Shown in pieces: positions 18,641 through 27,193 of a stretch of 62,999 nucleotides of DNA. This stretch comes from Pseudomonas sp. AFG_SD02_1510_Pfu_092 (GTDB taxonomy: Bacteria > Pseudomonadota > Gammaproteobacteria > Pseudomonadales > Pseudomonadaceae), in the NCBI RefSeq assembly GCF_003331055.1, contig NZ_PUQD01000030.1, positions 1-62,999 on the forward strand, in the 5' to 3' direction. The notes beneath the pieces were generated by a model. The model made no database searches. It saw nothing but the letters and a program-made list of their open reading frames with translations, and had not been told where the DNA came from. Numbering within the stretch: the first letter of the stretch is position 1; every line of letters begins with the position of its first letter. Both the position numbers and the translations under genes were made by a program.

Positions 18641-19540
18641 ATGAAAATCGCCCTAGTCCTCATCTTCGTCCTCTCGATCGCCTATGTTCACCTGCGCGGT
18701 CGGGTTCGCCACAAGCTGACCCGTCAGTTGGGTGACCACTCCAGCTTCCTCGCCCCGGTCAACAGCTTCCTCTATCTGTTTTCCCGGCACCCGGCCAAGC
18801 CTTACCTGCCGGTAGAGGCCTTCCCCGAACTGCAGACGCTGCAGGACCATTGGCAGGAGATCCGCGAAGAGGCCCGCCAGTTGCTGCATGTGGGCGAAAT
18901 CAAGAAGTCCGAGAATTATGACGACGTCGGTTTCAACTCGTTCTTCAAGACCGGCTGGAAGCGCTTCTACCTGAAATGGTACGGCGAAAGCCACCCGTCG
19001 GCGATGACCCTGTGCCCCCGCACCACCGAGTTGCTCAAAGGCATCGGCACGGTCAAGGCTGCGATGTTCGCCACCCTGCCCCCGGGCGCCAAGCTGGTAC
19101 GCCACCGCGACCCGTACGCCGGCTCGTACCGCTACCACCTGGGCCTGGACACGCCGAACGACGACGGTTGCTACATCGATGTGGACGGCGAGAAGTACTC
19201 CTGGCGCGATGGCGAAGGCGTGGTCTTCGACGAGACCTACATCCACTACGCGGCCAACACCACCGAGCACACTCGCATCATTCTGTTCTGCGACATCGAG
19301 CGCCCGCTCAAGTACCGCTGGGCAACCGCGTTCAACCGCTGGTTCAGCCGCAACGTCATGGCCGCGGCCGCTGCGCCCAATGATGCCGGCGACAAGACCG
19401 GTGGCATCAACCGGCTGTTCACCCGCATCTACAAGATCCGCGAACGTGGCAAGGCCCTGAAGAAGCGCAATCGCACCCGCTACTACCTGGAAAAGTGGGC
19501 GTTCGTTGCCGCGCTGGTGCTGGTGTTCATCTACATCTGA
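18641..19540 (+). CDS. lpxO: Lipid A 2-hydroxylase LpxO (aspartyl/asparaginyl beta-hydroxylase family)
   Basis: The 299-residue protein has an N-terminal membrane anchor (ALVLIFVLSIAYVHL), an Asp/Asn beta-hydroxylase domain with the iron ligands in HRDPYAGSYRYHLGL and a second histidine in DETYIHYAANTTEHTRII, and a C-terminal hydrophobic segment. LpxO uses Fe(II) and 2-oxoglutarate to hydroxylate secondary acyl chains of lipid A, altering outer-membrane properties. The ATG at 18641 opens the anchor. Confidence 0.93.
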   Translation: MKIALVLIFVLSIAYVHLRGRVRHKLTRQLGDHSSFLAPVNSFLYLFSRHPAKPYLPVEAFPELQTLQDHWQEIREEARQLLHVGEIKKSENYDDVGFNSFFKTGWKRFYLKWYGESHPSAMTLCPRTTELLKGIGTVKAAMFATLPPGAKLVRHRDPYAGSYRYHLGLDTPNDDGCYIDVDGEKYSWRDGEGVVFDETYIHYAANTTEHTRIILFCDIERPLKYRWATAFNRWFSRNVMAAAAAPNDAGDKTGGINRLFTRIYKIRERGKALKKRNRTRYYLEKWAFVAALVLVFIYI

Positions 19541-19671
19541 CGGCGCGCGGGCACTGGCAGAAGCGGCCTGGCCTGGCCGCGCAAAGCCGGCCAGCACCAA
19601 AGTACAAGTCCCAAGTCCCGCGCTTCGACTAGCCTGAAAGCTCCACTGGCAACCTTACCAAGGTGAAGACG

Positions 19672-20016
19672 ATGAGCATGATGGACTGGGACGCCTACCG
19701 TAAGCAGTTGATGGCCGGCATCGGCGATCTCAAGCAACTCTCCCCCGATACCGTGGCTGGCTACATGACCGCCAGCGGCGCCGGCGCCAAGACCAACCAC
19801 CTGGACGCCAAGACCCGTGAGCTGATCTCCCTCGCGGTGGCCGTGACCACCCGCTGTGACGGCTGCATCGCCGTGCACTCGCAGCAAGCGGTCAAGCACG
19901 GCGCCAGCCGCGAGGAAATCGCCGAGGCCCTCGGCGTTGCCGTGGCGATGAACGCCGGTGCCGCGCTGGTGTACTCGGCGCGGGCGCTGGATGCGGTGGG
20001 CAAGGCCAACGGCTGA
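19672..20016 (+). CDS. Carboxymuconolactone decarboxylase-family (AhpD-like) protein
   Basis: The 114-residue protein carries the CMD/AhpD motif TTRCDGCIAVHSQQAVKHGAS, with a CxxC and a following histidine, the redox-active alkylhydroperoxidase-like site. Small CMD proteins like this act as peroxide reductases or are of unknown function. The ATG at 19672 is preferred because AAGGTG precedes it; the GTG at 19663 is an alternative. It stands between lpxO and a GNAT gene on the same strand. Confidence 0.9.
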   Translation: MSMMDWDAYRKQLMAGIGDLKQLSPDTVAGYMTASGAGAKTNHLDAKTRELISLAVAVTTRCDGCIAVHSQQAVKHGASREEIAEALGVAVAMNAGAALVYSARALDAVGKANG

Positions 20017-20094
20017 GCGCCTCTTTCGTCACTGCCCTTGCGCGACGACGACGGGCCGCCCAGACTGGGCGGCCCAGCCCTTGCAGGAACCCGC

Positions 20095-20664
20095 ATGATC
20101 CACATCCGCCCCATGACGCCGGAAGACTTCGAACGTTTCTGGCCCACCTTCCAGGCCGTTGTCCAGGCCCGCGAAACCTACGCGTTCGACCCCGCCTTGA
20201 GCTTCGATCAGGCCCGCCAGCTGTGGCTGGAATTGCCCCTGCGCACACTGGTGGCCGAGCAGGACGGCGAATTGCTGGGTTCGTATTTTCTCAAGGCCAA
20301 TGCCGCCGGGCCCGGCGCGCATGTGGGCAATTGCGGCTACATGGTCTGTACGGCAGCGCGCGGGCGCGGCGTGGCGCGCCTGATGTGCGAGCATTCACAG
20401 AAGCTGGCACGCCAGGAGGGCTTTCTGGCGCTGCAGTTCAACTCGGTGGTGGCCAGCAACGAGGTGGCGGTGGCGCTGTGGCACAAGCTGGGCTTCGAAA
20501 CCGTTGGCCGCTTGCCCAAAGCTTATCGCCACGCCCGCCTGGGGCTGGTGGACTGCCTGGTGATGTACAAGTGGCTGGCGGATGAGCCGGTGCTGGAGAA
20601 GCCGCCGCTGCTGATCGGCCGCAAGAATATCGAGGCCCGGGTTTCGCGGCGGCGCGGGCGCTAG
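20095..20664 (+). CDS. GNAT-family N-acetyltransferase
   Basis: The 189-residue protein has the GNAT fold: IHIRPMTPEDFERF at the start, an acetyl-CoA loop CTAARGRGVARLMCEH (R/QxxGxG/A type), and AVALWHKLGFETVGRLP near the C-terminus. The ATG at 20095 has AGGA upstream. The substrate is unknown. Confidence 0.92.
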   Translation: MIHIRPMTPEDFERFWPTFQAVVQARETYAFDPALSFDQARQLWLELPLRTLVAEQDGELLGSYFLKANAAGPGAHVGNCGYMVCTAARGRGVARLMCEHSQKLARQEGFLALQFNSVVASNEVAVALWHKLGFETVGRLPKAYRHARLGLVDCLVMYKWLADEPVLEKPPLLIGRKNIEARVSRRRGR

Positions 20665-20682
20665 GCATCTTCCGCAGGCTTG

Positions 20683-20711
20683 GCCCCTTCGCGGGCTTGC
20701 CCGCTCCCACA
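20683..20711. repeat. Single REP palindrome
   Basis: CCCTTCGCGGGCTTGCCCGC followed by TCCCACAA lies just after the acetyltransferase stop and can form a stem-loop. The rest of the 198-base gap up to 20862 becomes AT-rich (TTAGTTATAAGATAACATTT near 20810) and is the probable promoter region of the next gene. Confidence 0.75.
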
Positions 20712-20862
20712 AGCACAACAACAGCCCAGAGGACTGCGATATCCCTGAGGGGGGTGCCGGCGATAAGGCCGGCACAGACGGCATAAAAACAGCTACCAAA
20801 GCGGATCTATTTAGTTATAAGATAACATTTCATTCGACATCCATTCCTGCCAGCGACCCCCC

Positions 20863-22029
20863 ATGACAAGCGCCAGTGCCACCCCAACCCTGCTCACCCA
20901 GCGCCTGCAGAGCATCGATGCCCTGCGCGGCCTGGTCATCCTGTTCATGCTGTTGGACCATGTCCGCGAAACCTTCTTCCTGCACCGTCAGGTCGGCGAC
21001 CCGATGGCCATCGATACCACCGAGCCATCGCTGTTCGTCAGCCGTACCCTGGCCCACCTGTGCGCGCCGGTGTTCGTCCTGCTGACCGGCCTGTCGGCCT
21101 GGCTGTACGGGGAAAAACACCAGGGCCGCGGCGATGTCTCGGCGTTTCTGTTCAAGCGCGGGCTGTTTCTGGTGGTGCTGGAATTCACCCTGGTCAATTT
21201 CGCCTGGACCTTCCAGCTGCCGCCCAGCGTCATCTACCTGCAGGTCATCTGGGCCATCGGTGTCAGCATGATCGCCCTGTCGCTGCTGGTGTGGCTGCCA
21301 CGCCCCGTGCTGATCGCCCTGGGTGCACTCATCATCGCGGGCCACAACCTGCTCGATGGCCTGCACTTTGGCGTTGAATCCGCCCTGCATGTGCCATGGG
21401 CGATCCTGCATGACCGGGGCTGGCTGACGTTCTCGGACACCCTGCGCCTGCGTACCTCCTACCCGGTATTGCCGTGGATCGGCGTCATCGCCCTGGGCTA
21501 CGGCCTGGGCCCCTGGTTCGCCCGGGGCAGCGCGGCCGGTCAGCGCCAGCAGCGCCTGCTGCTGGCCGGGGTGATCGCGCTGACGGGCTTCGTGGTACTG
21601 CGCCTGTTCAACGGTTACGGCGAAGCGCCATGGAGCAGCTACCCGGCATTCACGCAAACCCTGATGAGTTTCTTCAACATCACCAAGTACCCGCCATCGC
21701 TGCTGTTCCTGGCGTTGACCCTGGGCTGCGGGGTGCTGTTGCTGCGCGCCTTCGAACGCGCCGGACAGGCGCGCTGGATCAGCGCCCTGGCGGTGTTCGG
21801 TGCCGCGCCGATGTTCTTCTACCTGCTGCACCTGTATGTGCTGAAGCTGCTGTACCTGGCCAGCGTGGCGCTGTTCGGCCGCAACCATGGCGACTACTTC
21901 GGTTTCGACAGCATCGCCGCGGTGTGGCTGGGGGCGATGTTGCTGGCGGTTTCGCTGTACCTGCCGGTGCGCTGGTTCGCCCGTCTGAAGGCGCGGCGGC
22001 GCGACATCATGTGGCTGAAGTACTTGTGA
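20863..22029 (+). CDS. DUF1624 / HGSNAT-like acyltransferase membrane protein
   Basis: The 388-residue integral membrane protein opens with LQSIDALRGLVILFMLLDHVRETFF, the conserved first helix of the DUF1624 and heparan-alpha-glucosaminide N-acetyltransferase-like family, and has about ten hydrophobic segments. Members move acyl groups across membranes or are uncharacterised. It ends just before a cobalamin riboswitch and probably belongs to a separate transcript. Confidence 0.88.
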   Translation: MTSASATPTLLTQRLQSIDALRGLVILFMLLDHVRETFFLHRQVGDPMAIDTTEPSLFVSRTLAHLCAPVFVLLTGLSAWLYGEKHQGRGDVSAFLFKRGLFLVVLEFTLVNFAWTFQLPPSVIYLQVIWAIGVSMIALSLLVWLPRPVLIALGALIIAGHNLLDGLHFGVESALHVPWAILHDRGWLTFSDTLRLRTSYPVLPWIGVIALGYGLGPWFARGSAAGQRQQRLLLAGVIALTGFVVLRLFNGYGEAPWSSYPAFTQTLMSFFNITKYPPSLLFLALTLGCGVLLLRAFERAGQARWISALAVFGAAPMFFYLLHLYVLKLLYLASVALFGRNHGDYFGFDSIAAVWLGAMLLAVSLYLPVRWFARLKARRRDIMWLKYL

Positions 22030-22062
22030 AAAGCGTTTTACCCGGCGGCGCGATGGTCTACC

Positions 22063-22242
22063 ATGCCGGCCGCCGGTTTCCATCACGGAATCAATAGGGA
22101 ATCCCCGGCCCGCCAATTCGGGCCAAACGGAACTGCCCCCGCAACTGTAGGTGCCGAGCCTGCTCCATCGATGCCACTGGGCCATTAACCCGGGAAGGCC
22201 GGAGCCAGGCGACGACGCACCAGTCAGGAGACCTGCCGGCAT
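22063..22242 (+). promoter_or_regulatory. Cobalamin riboswitch
   Basis: The closing stem is visible as ATGCCGGC at 22063 and GCCGGCAT at 22235. Between them lie the conserved elements of the adenosylcobalamin aptamer: GGAATCAATAGGGAATCCC, the B12-box-like GGAACTGCCCCCGCAACTGTA, GCCACTGGG, CGGGAAGGCCGGAGCCAGG and CCAGTCAGGAGACCTGCC. The rest of the 335-base gap (22243-22364) probably holds the expression platform, which includes a CCGGCGGGGTGTCCGG hairpin and the ribosome-binding site AGGAGA. It should shut down the downstream importer when cobalamin is abundant. Confidence 0.95.
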
Positions 22243-22364
22243 ACATTCACCAACCGGCGGGGTGTCCGGGATTGGCTATCAGTGTCGCTCCTGTCGTCTG
22301 CAGGGGCTCGGCGATGCCTGTCCATGCGTTCATTCCGTGAACTGTCCGATAGGAGATCGTCAGC

Positions 22365-23375
22365 ATGCTGCCCCGTTTCGCCATCCTGCTCGCCAGCCTC
22401 GGCCTCACCGGCCTGGCTCAGGCTGCTGCCACCCACTACCCGCTGACGGTGGACAACTGTGGCGCGCCACAAACCTTCAGCCAGGCGCCGCAGCGCGCGG
22501 TCACCATTGGCCAGGCCGGCACCGAAATACTCTACGCACTGGGTTTGGGCGAGCGCCTGGCGGCGACCTCGCTGTGGTTCAACAACGTACTGCCCGAGTA
22601 CCAGGCGCAGAACGCCAAGGTGCCACGCCTGGCCGACAACGAGCCCAGCTTCGAGGCAGTGGTGGGCAAGCGCCCGCAACTGGTGACGGTGCAGTTCGAA
22701 TGGATGGTCGGCGCCCAGGGCGCAGTCGCCACCCGCGAGCAGTTCGATGAACTGGGCATCGCCACCTACCTGCTGCCGTCGGACTGCGAAGGCAAGGACA
22801 ACCTGGTGGGCGCCGACGGCACCCGGTTGCAGGCGTTCCAGGTCGAGAGCATCTACAAGAGCATCAGCCAGCTGGCGGAAATCTTCGATGTGCAAGCGCG
22901 TGGCACGGCATTGAACGCCGAACTCAAAGGCCGCCTGGACAGCGCCAGGGCGCAACTGGCCGGCAAGGACCTGTCGGCCACCTCGGCCCTGTTCTGGTTC
23001 TCCAGCGCCGACCTGCGCACCGACCCGTACGTCGCAGGCCGCCAAGGGGTCGCCGATTTCATGCTGCGCACCCTTGGTGTGCGCAACGTGGTGGCGTCCA
23101 GCGAAGAGTGGCCGGCGGTAGGCTGGGAAACCCTGGCCAAGGCCAACCCCACCTGGTTGATCATCGCCCGCATGGACCGCCGCCGCTACCCGGCCGACGA
23201 CTACCAGAAGAAGCTGGCATTCCTGCGCAGCGACCCGGTAACGCGCAACATGGATGCCGTGAAAAACGACCGCATCATCATCCTCGACGCCGACGCCATG
23301 CAGGCCGGCATTCGCCTGTTCAGCGGCCTGCAGACTTTGTCCGCCGCCTTCGCCAGCGGTAAAGCGGGCCAATGA
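22365..23375 (+). CDS. Periplasmic substrate-binding protein of a BtuF/FecB-type ABC importer
   Basis: The 336-residue protein has a signal peptide (MLPRFAILLASLGLTGLAQA) and a type III binding-protein fold: RAVTIGQAGTEILYALGLGERLAATS, KRPQLVTVQFE and a C-terminal KNDRIIILDADAMQAGIR. Relatives bind ferric siderophores, haem or cobalamin. Placement directly under a cobalamin riboswitch points to a corrinoid or cobalt-related ligand (inference). It overlaps the permease gene by four bases. Confidence 0.9.
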   Translation: MLPRFAILLASLGLTGLAQAAATHYPLTVDNCGAPQTFSQAPQRAVTIGQAGTEILYALGLGERLAATSLWFNNVLPEYQAQNAKVPRLADNEPSFEAVVGKRPQLVTVQFEWMVGAQGAVATREQFDELGIATYLLPSDCEGKDNLVGADGTRLQAFQVESIYKSISQLAEIFDVQARGTALNAELKGRLDSARAQLAGKDLSATSALFWFSSADLRTDPYVAGRQGVADFMLRTLGVRNVVASSEEWPAVGWETLAKANPTWLIIARMDRRRYPADDYQKKLAFLRSDPVTRNMDAVKNDRIIILDADAMQAGIRLFSGLQTLSAAFASGKAGQ

Positions 23376-24391
23376 TGGTACGCCTTGTTCCTGGCATCGC
23401 GGTTGCCCTCGCCGCCCTGCTGACGGCCGTGCTGGCCGGTACCGTGATCGGCGAAAGCCCCCTGTCGCCCAGCGTGGTCGGCCAGGTGCTGGCCAACCAC
23501 CTGTGGCAAGCCGGCTACCCGCTCGACCCGATCGACGCCGGCATCGTCTGGAACTACCGCCTGCCGCGCACCTTGGTCGCTGCGGCTTGCGGCGCCGGCC
23601 TGGCCACCTGCGGGGTGATCCTCCAGGCGCTGTTGCGCAACCCGTTGGCCGAACCTTACCTGCTGGGCTTGTCTGCCGGCGCCTCGACCGGCGCGGTACT
23701 GGTTGGCCTGCTGGGCTTCGGCAGCCTGGCCCTGAGCATGTCCGGCGGCGCCTTTCTCGGTGCGGCGGCGGCGTTCGCCCTGGTGCTGGTGCTGGCCCGC
23801 GCGGCAGGCCCGGGCAGCAACAACGCCCAGGTGATCCTCGCCGGTATCGCCGGCTCGCAGCTGTTCAATGCCCTCACCGCCTTCCTCATCACCAAGTCGG
23901 CCAGCGCCGAGCAGGCGCGCGGCATCCTGTTCTGGCTGCTGGGCAACCTCAGCGGCGTGCGCTGGCCGGCGGTGTGGCTGGCGGTGCCGGTGGCGCTGTT
24001 CGGGCTGGTGGTGTGCCTGTGGCACCGCCGTGCGCTGGACGCCTTCACCTTCGGCGCCGACTCGGCGGCGTCGCTGGGCATTGCCGTGCGGCGCACCCAG
24101 CTGCTGCTGATCAGCTGTGCGGCGCTGGTGACCGCCGTGATGGTGTCCATCGTCGGTGCCATCGGTTTTGTCGGCCTGGTGATCCCGCATGCCCTGCGCC
24201 TGCTGCTCGGCCCCGGGCACAGCCGCCTGCTGCCGGCCAGCGCGCTGGGCGGGGCACTGTTCCTGATTGCCGCCGACATCCTCTCGCGCACTGTGATCCC
24301 TGGCCAGGTGATCCCGGTGGGCGTGGTCACCGCACTGCTCGGCGCACCAGTTTTCGCGCTGATTCTGGTCAGCCGCCGGGGGCGCTCATGA
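23372..24391 (+). CDS. FecCD/BtuC-type ABC permease
   Basis: The 339-residue membrane protein has nine to ten hydrophobic segments and FecCD-family motifs: WNYRLPRTLVAAACGAGLA, LQALLRNPLAEPYLLGLSAGAS, and the coupling region near GFVGLVIPHALRLLLGPGH. It forms the channel of the importer encoded by this operon. Start and stop codons overlap those of its neighbours (ATGATG at the start, ATGA at the end). Confidence 0.94.
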   Translation: MMVRLVPGIAVALAALLTAVLAGTVIGESPLSPSVVGQVLANHLWQAGYPLDPIDAGIVWNYRLPRTLVAAACGAGLATCGVILQALLRNPLAEPYLLGLSAGASTGAVLVGLLGFGSLALSMSGGAFLGAAAAFALVLVLARAAGPGSNNAQVILAGIAGSQLFNALTAFLITKSASAEQARGILFWLLGNLSGVRWPAVWLAVPVALFGLVVCLWHRRALDAFTFGADSAASLGIAVRRTQLLLISCAALVTAVMVSIVGAIGFVGLVIPHALRLLLGPGHSRLLPASALGGALFLIAADILSRTVIPGQVIPVGVVTALLGAPVFALILVSRRGRS

Positions 24392-25176
24392 CGGTCATGA
24401 CGGCGCTACCGCTGGCCCCGTTGAGTTGCCAGGGTGTGAGCCTGCAACTGGCCGGCAACAGCGTGCTCAGCGATATCGAGCTGAGCGTTGTCGTCGGGGA
24501 AACCCTGGCTATCGTCGGCCCCAACGGCTCCGGCAAATCCTCCTTGCTGAAGGTCCTGGCGGGGCTGCGCAAGCCAGCCAGCGGCAGCGTGCAGCTGCTG
24601 GGCGAAGCCCTGGCAGGGTTGCCGCGCCGGCGGGTCGCCCAGGCCCTGGCACTGGTCGAGCAACAGGCCGACACCCTCGAGGCAATCAGCGTGTTCGACG
24701 CCGTTGCCCTGGGCCGCACGCCGTGGCTGTCGGCGCTGGCGCCGTTCGCCCAGGCGGACCGGGCGATCGTCGAACAGGCCTTGGCCGACCTCGACGCCCT
24801 GCACCTGCGCACACGCCTGTGGGGCGCGCTGTCCGGTGGCGAGCGCCAGCGCGTGCACATCGCCCGCGCCCTGGCGCAGCGGCCGCAGGTGTTGCTGCTG
24901 GACGAGCCGACCAACCACCTCGATATCCAGCACCAGCTGAGCTTGCTGCAACAGGTGCAAGCCCTGCCGGTGACCACCCTGGTGGCCTTGCACGACCTTA
25001 ACCAGGCGCTGACCTGCGACCGCGTCGCGGTGCTCGACAAGGGCCGCCTGGTCGCCCTCGGCAAACCGCTCGAAGTGCTGACGCCCGAGCGCCTGCTGAG
25101 CACCTTCGGCGTCCACGCCCACTACCTCACCGACCCCTTCGACGGCGCGCGCATCCTGCGTTTTCGCGCCCCCTGA
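24388..25176 (+). CDS. BtuD/FecE-type ABC ATPase
   Basis: The 262-residue ATPase has Walker A GPNGSGKSS, the signature LSGGERQRVHIARAL, Walker B LLLDEP with TNHLDIQHQ, and the switch histidine in VALHDLNQAL. Translation starts at the ATG at 24388, overlapping the permease stop by four bases. It powers the importer of this riboswitch-controlled operon. Confidence 0.94.
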   Translation: MTVMTALPLAPLSCQGVSLQLAGNSVLSDIELSVVVGETLAIVGPNGSGKSSLLKVLAGLRKPASGSVQLLGEALAGLPRRRVAQALALVEQQADTLEAISVFDAVALGRTPWLSALAPFAQADRAIVEQALADLDALHLRTRLWGALSGGERQRVHIARALAQRPQVLLLDEPTNHLDIQHQLSLLQQVQALPVTTLVALHDLNQALTCDRVAVLDKGRLVALGKPLEVLTPERLLSTFGVHAHYLTDPFDGARILRFRAP

Positions 25177-25192
25177 ACAGGAAGTTCTGCCC

Positions 25193-26533
25193 ATGTCACG
25201 CCCTGTTGCCCTGCTGCTCGCCAATGCGCTGCTTGCCCCGCTCGCGCTGGCCGACTCGGCACAATCGCAAGGCAACGGCCTGGTCGAGGACAGCCGCTGG
25301 AGCCTGCTCAACCGCAGCGTGTTCGACCAGCGCGACTACCGGCATGGCGGGCGCAACGGCGCCGCACGCAACGCCTACAAGCCGCGCAGTGAACGTAACG
25401 GCAAAGCCGAAGAATGGGCCTACGGCGTGATGGGCAGCTGGCAGTCCGGGTTCACCCAGGGGCAGCTCGGCGTGGGGGTCGACGCCCACGCCTACCTGGG
25501 CGTGCAGCTGGACAGCGGTGGCGGGCGCGCGGGCAAGGCGCGTCTGCTTGCGGTGGATAACCAGGGGCACCCGAAAACCACCTACAGCCGTGCCGGTGCG
25601 GCACTTAAATTGCGCATGGCCAACACCGTGCTGTCCTACGGTGAGCAACGGGTCAAGACCCCGGTGTTCAGCTCCTCCGACAGCCGCCTGCTGCCCGAGA
25701 CCGCCACCGGTCTGTTCCTGACCAGCAACGAATTCGACACCCTCAAGCTGGTCGCCGGGCACTTCAACGAGAGCACCGACCGCAATGCTTCCAGCCACGC
25801 CCAGGGCTTTGTGGTGAACTACTCCAACGCCCGTCAGGGCGACAGCTTCGACCTGGCCGGTTTGGTGTGGAACCCCGGCGCCGCGTTCAGCGGCAGCCTG
25901 TACAGCTCACGCTATCAGGACAGCTGGAACCAGCACTACCTGGGCAGCACCCTCAGCCATGCCCTGGACGCGCGGCGCAGCCTCAGCCTCGATCTCAACC
26001 TGTATCGCACCACCGATACCGGCAAGGCGCTGTCCGGGCACATCGACAACACCACCTGGAGCCTGATCGCGCGTTACAACCGGGGGCCGCACGGCTTCAG
26101 CCTGGGCTGGCAGCAGGTGGACGGCAACACGCCGTTCGACTACGTCACGCGCGGGGCGATCTATATTGCCAACGCGGTGCAGATGTCCGACTTCAACGCG
26201 CCGAACGAAAAGTCGTGGCAGGCGCGCTATGACCTGAACATGGGCGCCTACGGCGTGCCAGGGTTGAACCTGAGCGCCTTGTATGTGCGCGGGTTCGATA
26301 TCGACGGCAGCCATGTCGACCCAGCCGGCGGCTACGCGTACCTGGGGTATGGCAAGGGCGGCAAGCATTGGGAGCGCGACCTCGAAGCACGCTATGTGGT
26401 GCAGGGCGGCAAGGCCAAGGGCACCGCGTTTTCGCTGCGGCACAACGCGCATCGGGGCAACACCGCGCAGGCGGAGCTGGATGGCGACCAGATTCGCCTG
26501 GCGGTGGAATGGCCGTTGGGCGGTGGCTTCTGA
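25193..26533 (+). CDS. OprD-family outer-membrane porin
   Basis: The 446-residue protein has a signal peptide (LLLANALLAPLALA) and the OprD pattern: DSRWSLLNRSVFDQRDYRHGG, WAYGVMGSWQSGFTQGQLGVGVDAHAYLGVQLDSG (split here by strands), and a C-terminal strand ending WPLGGGF. It follows the ATPase by 16 bases with a strong AGGAAG site, so it is the last gene of the cobalamin-riboswitch operon. OprD porins admit small hydrophilic solutes; cobalamin itself normally needs a TonB-dependent receptor, which is absent here. Confidence 0.92.
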   Translation: MSRPVALLLANALLAPLALADSAQSQGNGLVEDSRWSLLNRSVFDQRDYRHGGRNGAARNAYKPRSERNGKAEEWAYGVMGSWQSGFTQGQLGVGVDAHAYLGVQLDSGGGRAGKARLLAVDNQGHPKTTYSRAGAALKLRMANTVLSYGEQRVKTPVFSSSDSRLLPETATGLFLTSNEFDTLKLVAGHFNESTDRNASSHAQGFVVNYSNARQGDSFDLAGLVWNPGAAFSGSLYSSRYQDSWNQHYLGSTLSHALDARRSLSLDLNLYRTTDTGKALSGHIDNTTWSLIARYNRGPHGFSLGWQQVDGNTPFDYVTRGAIYIANAVQMSDFNAPNEKSWQARYDLNMGAYGVPGLNLSALYVRGFDIDGSHVDPAGGYAYLGYGKGGKHWERDLEARYVVQGGKAKGTAFSLRHNAHRGNTAQAELDGDQIRLAVEWPLGGGF

Positions 26534-26639
26534 GGTATCGCCATTTTCCGCCTCCTCACCACCGGCACACCAGCGGGGTCGTCGCAGCCGGGCTGCCCCC
26601 GGTATAATCGTCAGCATTCTCTGCCCACCAGGCTACGCC

Positions 26640-27116
26640 ATGCCCCGCCTTCACACACTGCTGTTACCCCTGCTGCTGGCTGCCCTCGCCGCCTGCGACC
26701 AGAAGCCCACCCGTGAACAACAGATCCTCGCGCAGTTGCCGCTGCAGGATGCCTACACGCACAATATCGAGCGCATGGCCGCACTCCTCGGCCGTACCCA
26801 CCCGCAGCTGACGCAGGCGACCATCCAGAGCGTGCTGCGCAAGCACCTGACCGTCGAGGACCAGCGCCAGGACCTGTTCCGCCTCTACAGCGAAAAGAAC
26901 TTCAGCGATGCCGAGTTCGCCAGCATCGTCGAAGCCACCCAGGACCCGGCCAAGGCCCGCGCCCTGGAAGACACCGACGCCGGCAAGCGGCTGAGCGAAA
27001 AACTCACCGCACTGATGCGCGCGAGCGCCCGCGACGCCAAGGTGCAGGCCTTGGCCGAACAGCGCATGCAGCAGGTGCAAGACGAGCTGGACGAGCTGGA
27101 CAAGGCCGGCTCGTGA
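26640..27116 (+). CDS. Small helical lipoprotein of unknown function
   Basis: The 158-residue protein has a lipoprotein signal ending LAAC, so it should be anchored at Cys19. The mature part is helical and charged (QDAYTHNIERMAALLGRTHPQL, LDELDKAGS at the end). A TATAAT box at about 26603 may be its promoter. I recognise no family. Confidence 0.8.
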   Translation: MPRLHTLLLPLLLAALAACDQKPTREQQILAQLPLQDAYTHNIERMAALLGRTHPQLTQATIQSVLRKHLTVEDQRQDLFRLYSEKNFSDAEFASIVEATQDPAKARALEDTDAGKRLSEKLTALMRASARDAKVQALAEQRMQQVQDELDELDKAGS

Positions 27117-27193
27117 ACGCGATTCCCCAGGGCGCCCATACCGCGTAAGGTGGTGCCCATTTCGTAGCTGTTTTTCCATCACCGAGGTCAGGA

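Noticed and set aside
20830..22242. Open frame of 470 codons on the minus strand
   Set aside because: It is antisense to the DUF1624 gene and the riboswitch, is Gln/Arg-rich and has no domain; a GC artefact.
22243..22364. A leader peptide gene after the riboswitch
   Set aside because: Short open frames exist but none has a convincing ribosome site and coding bias; the region is better explained as the riboswitch expression platform.
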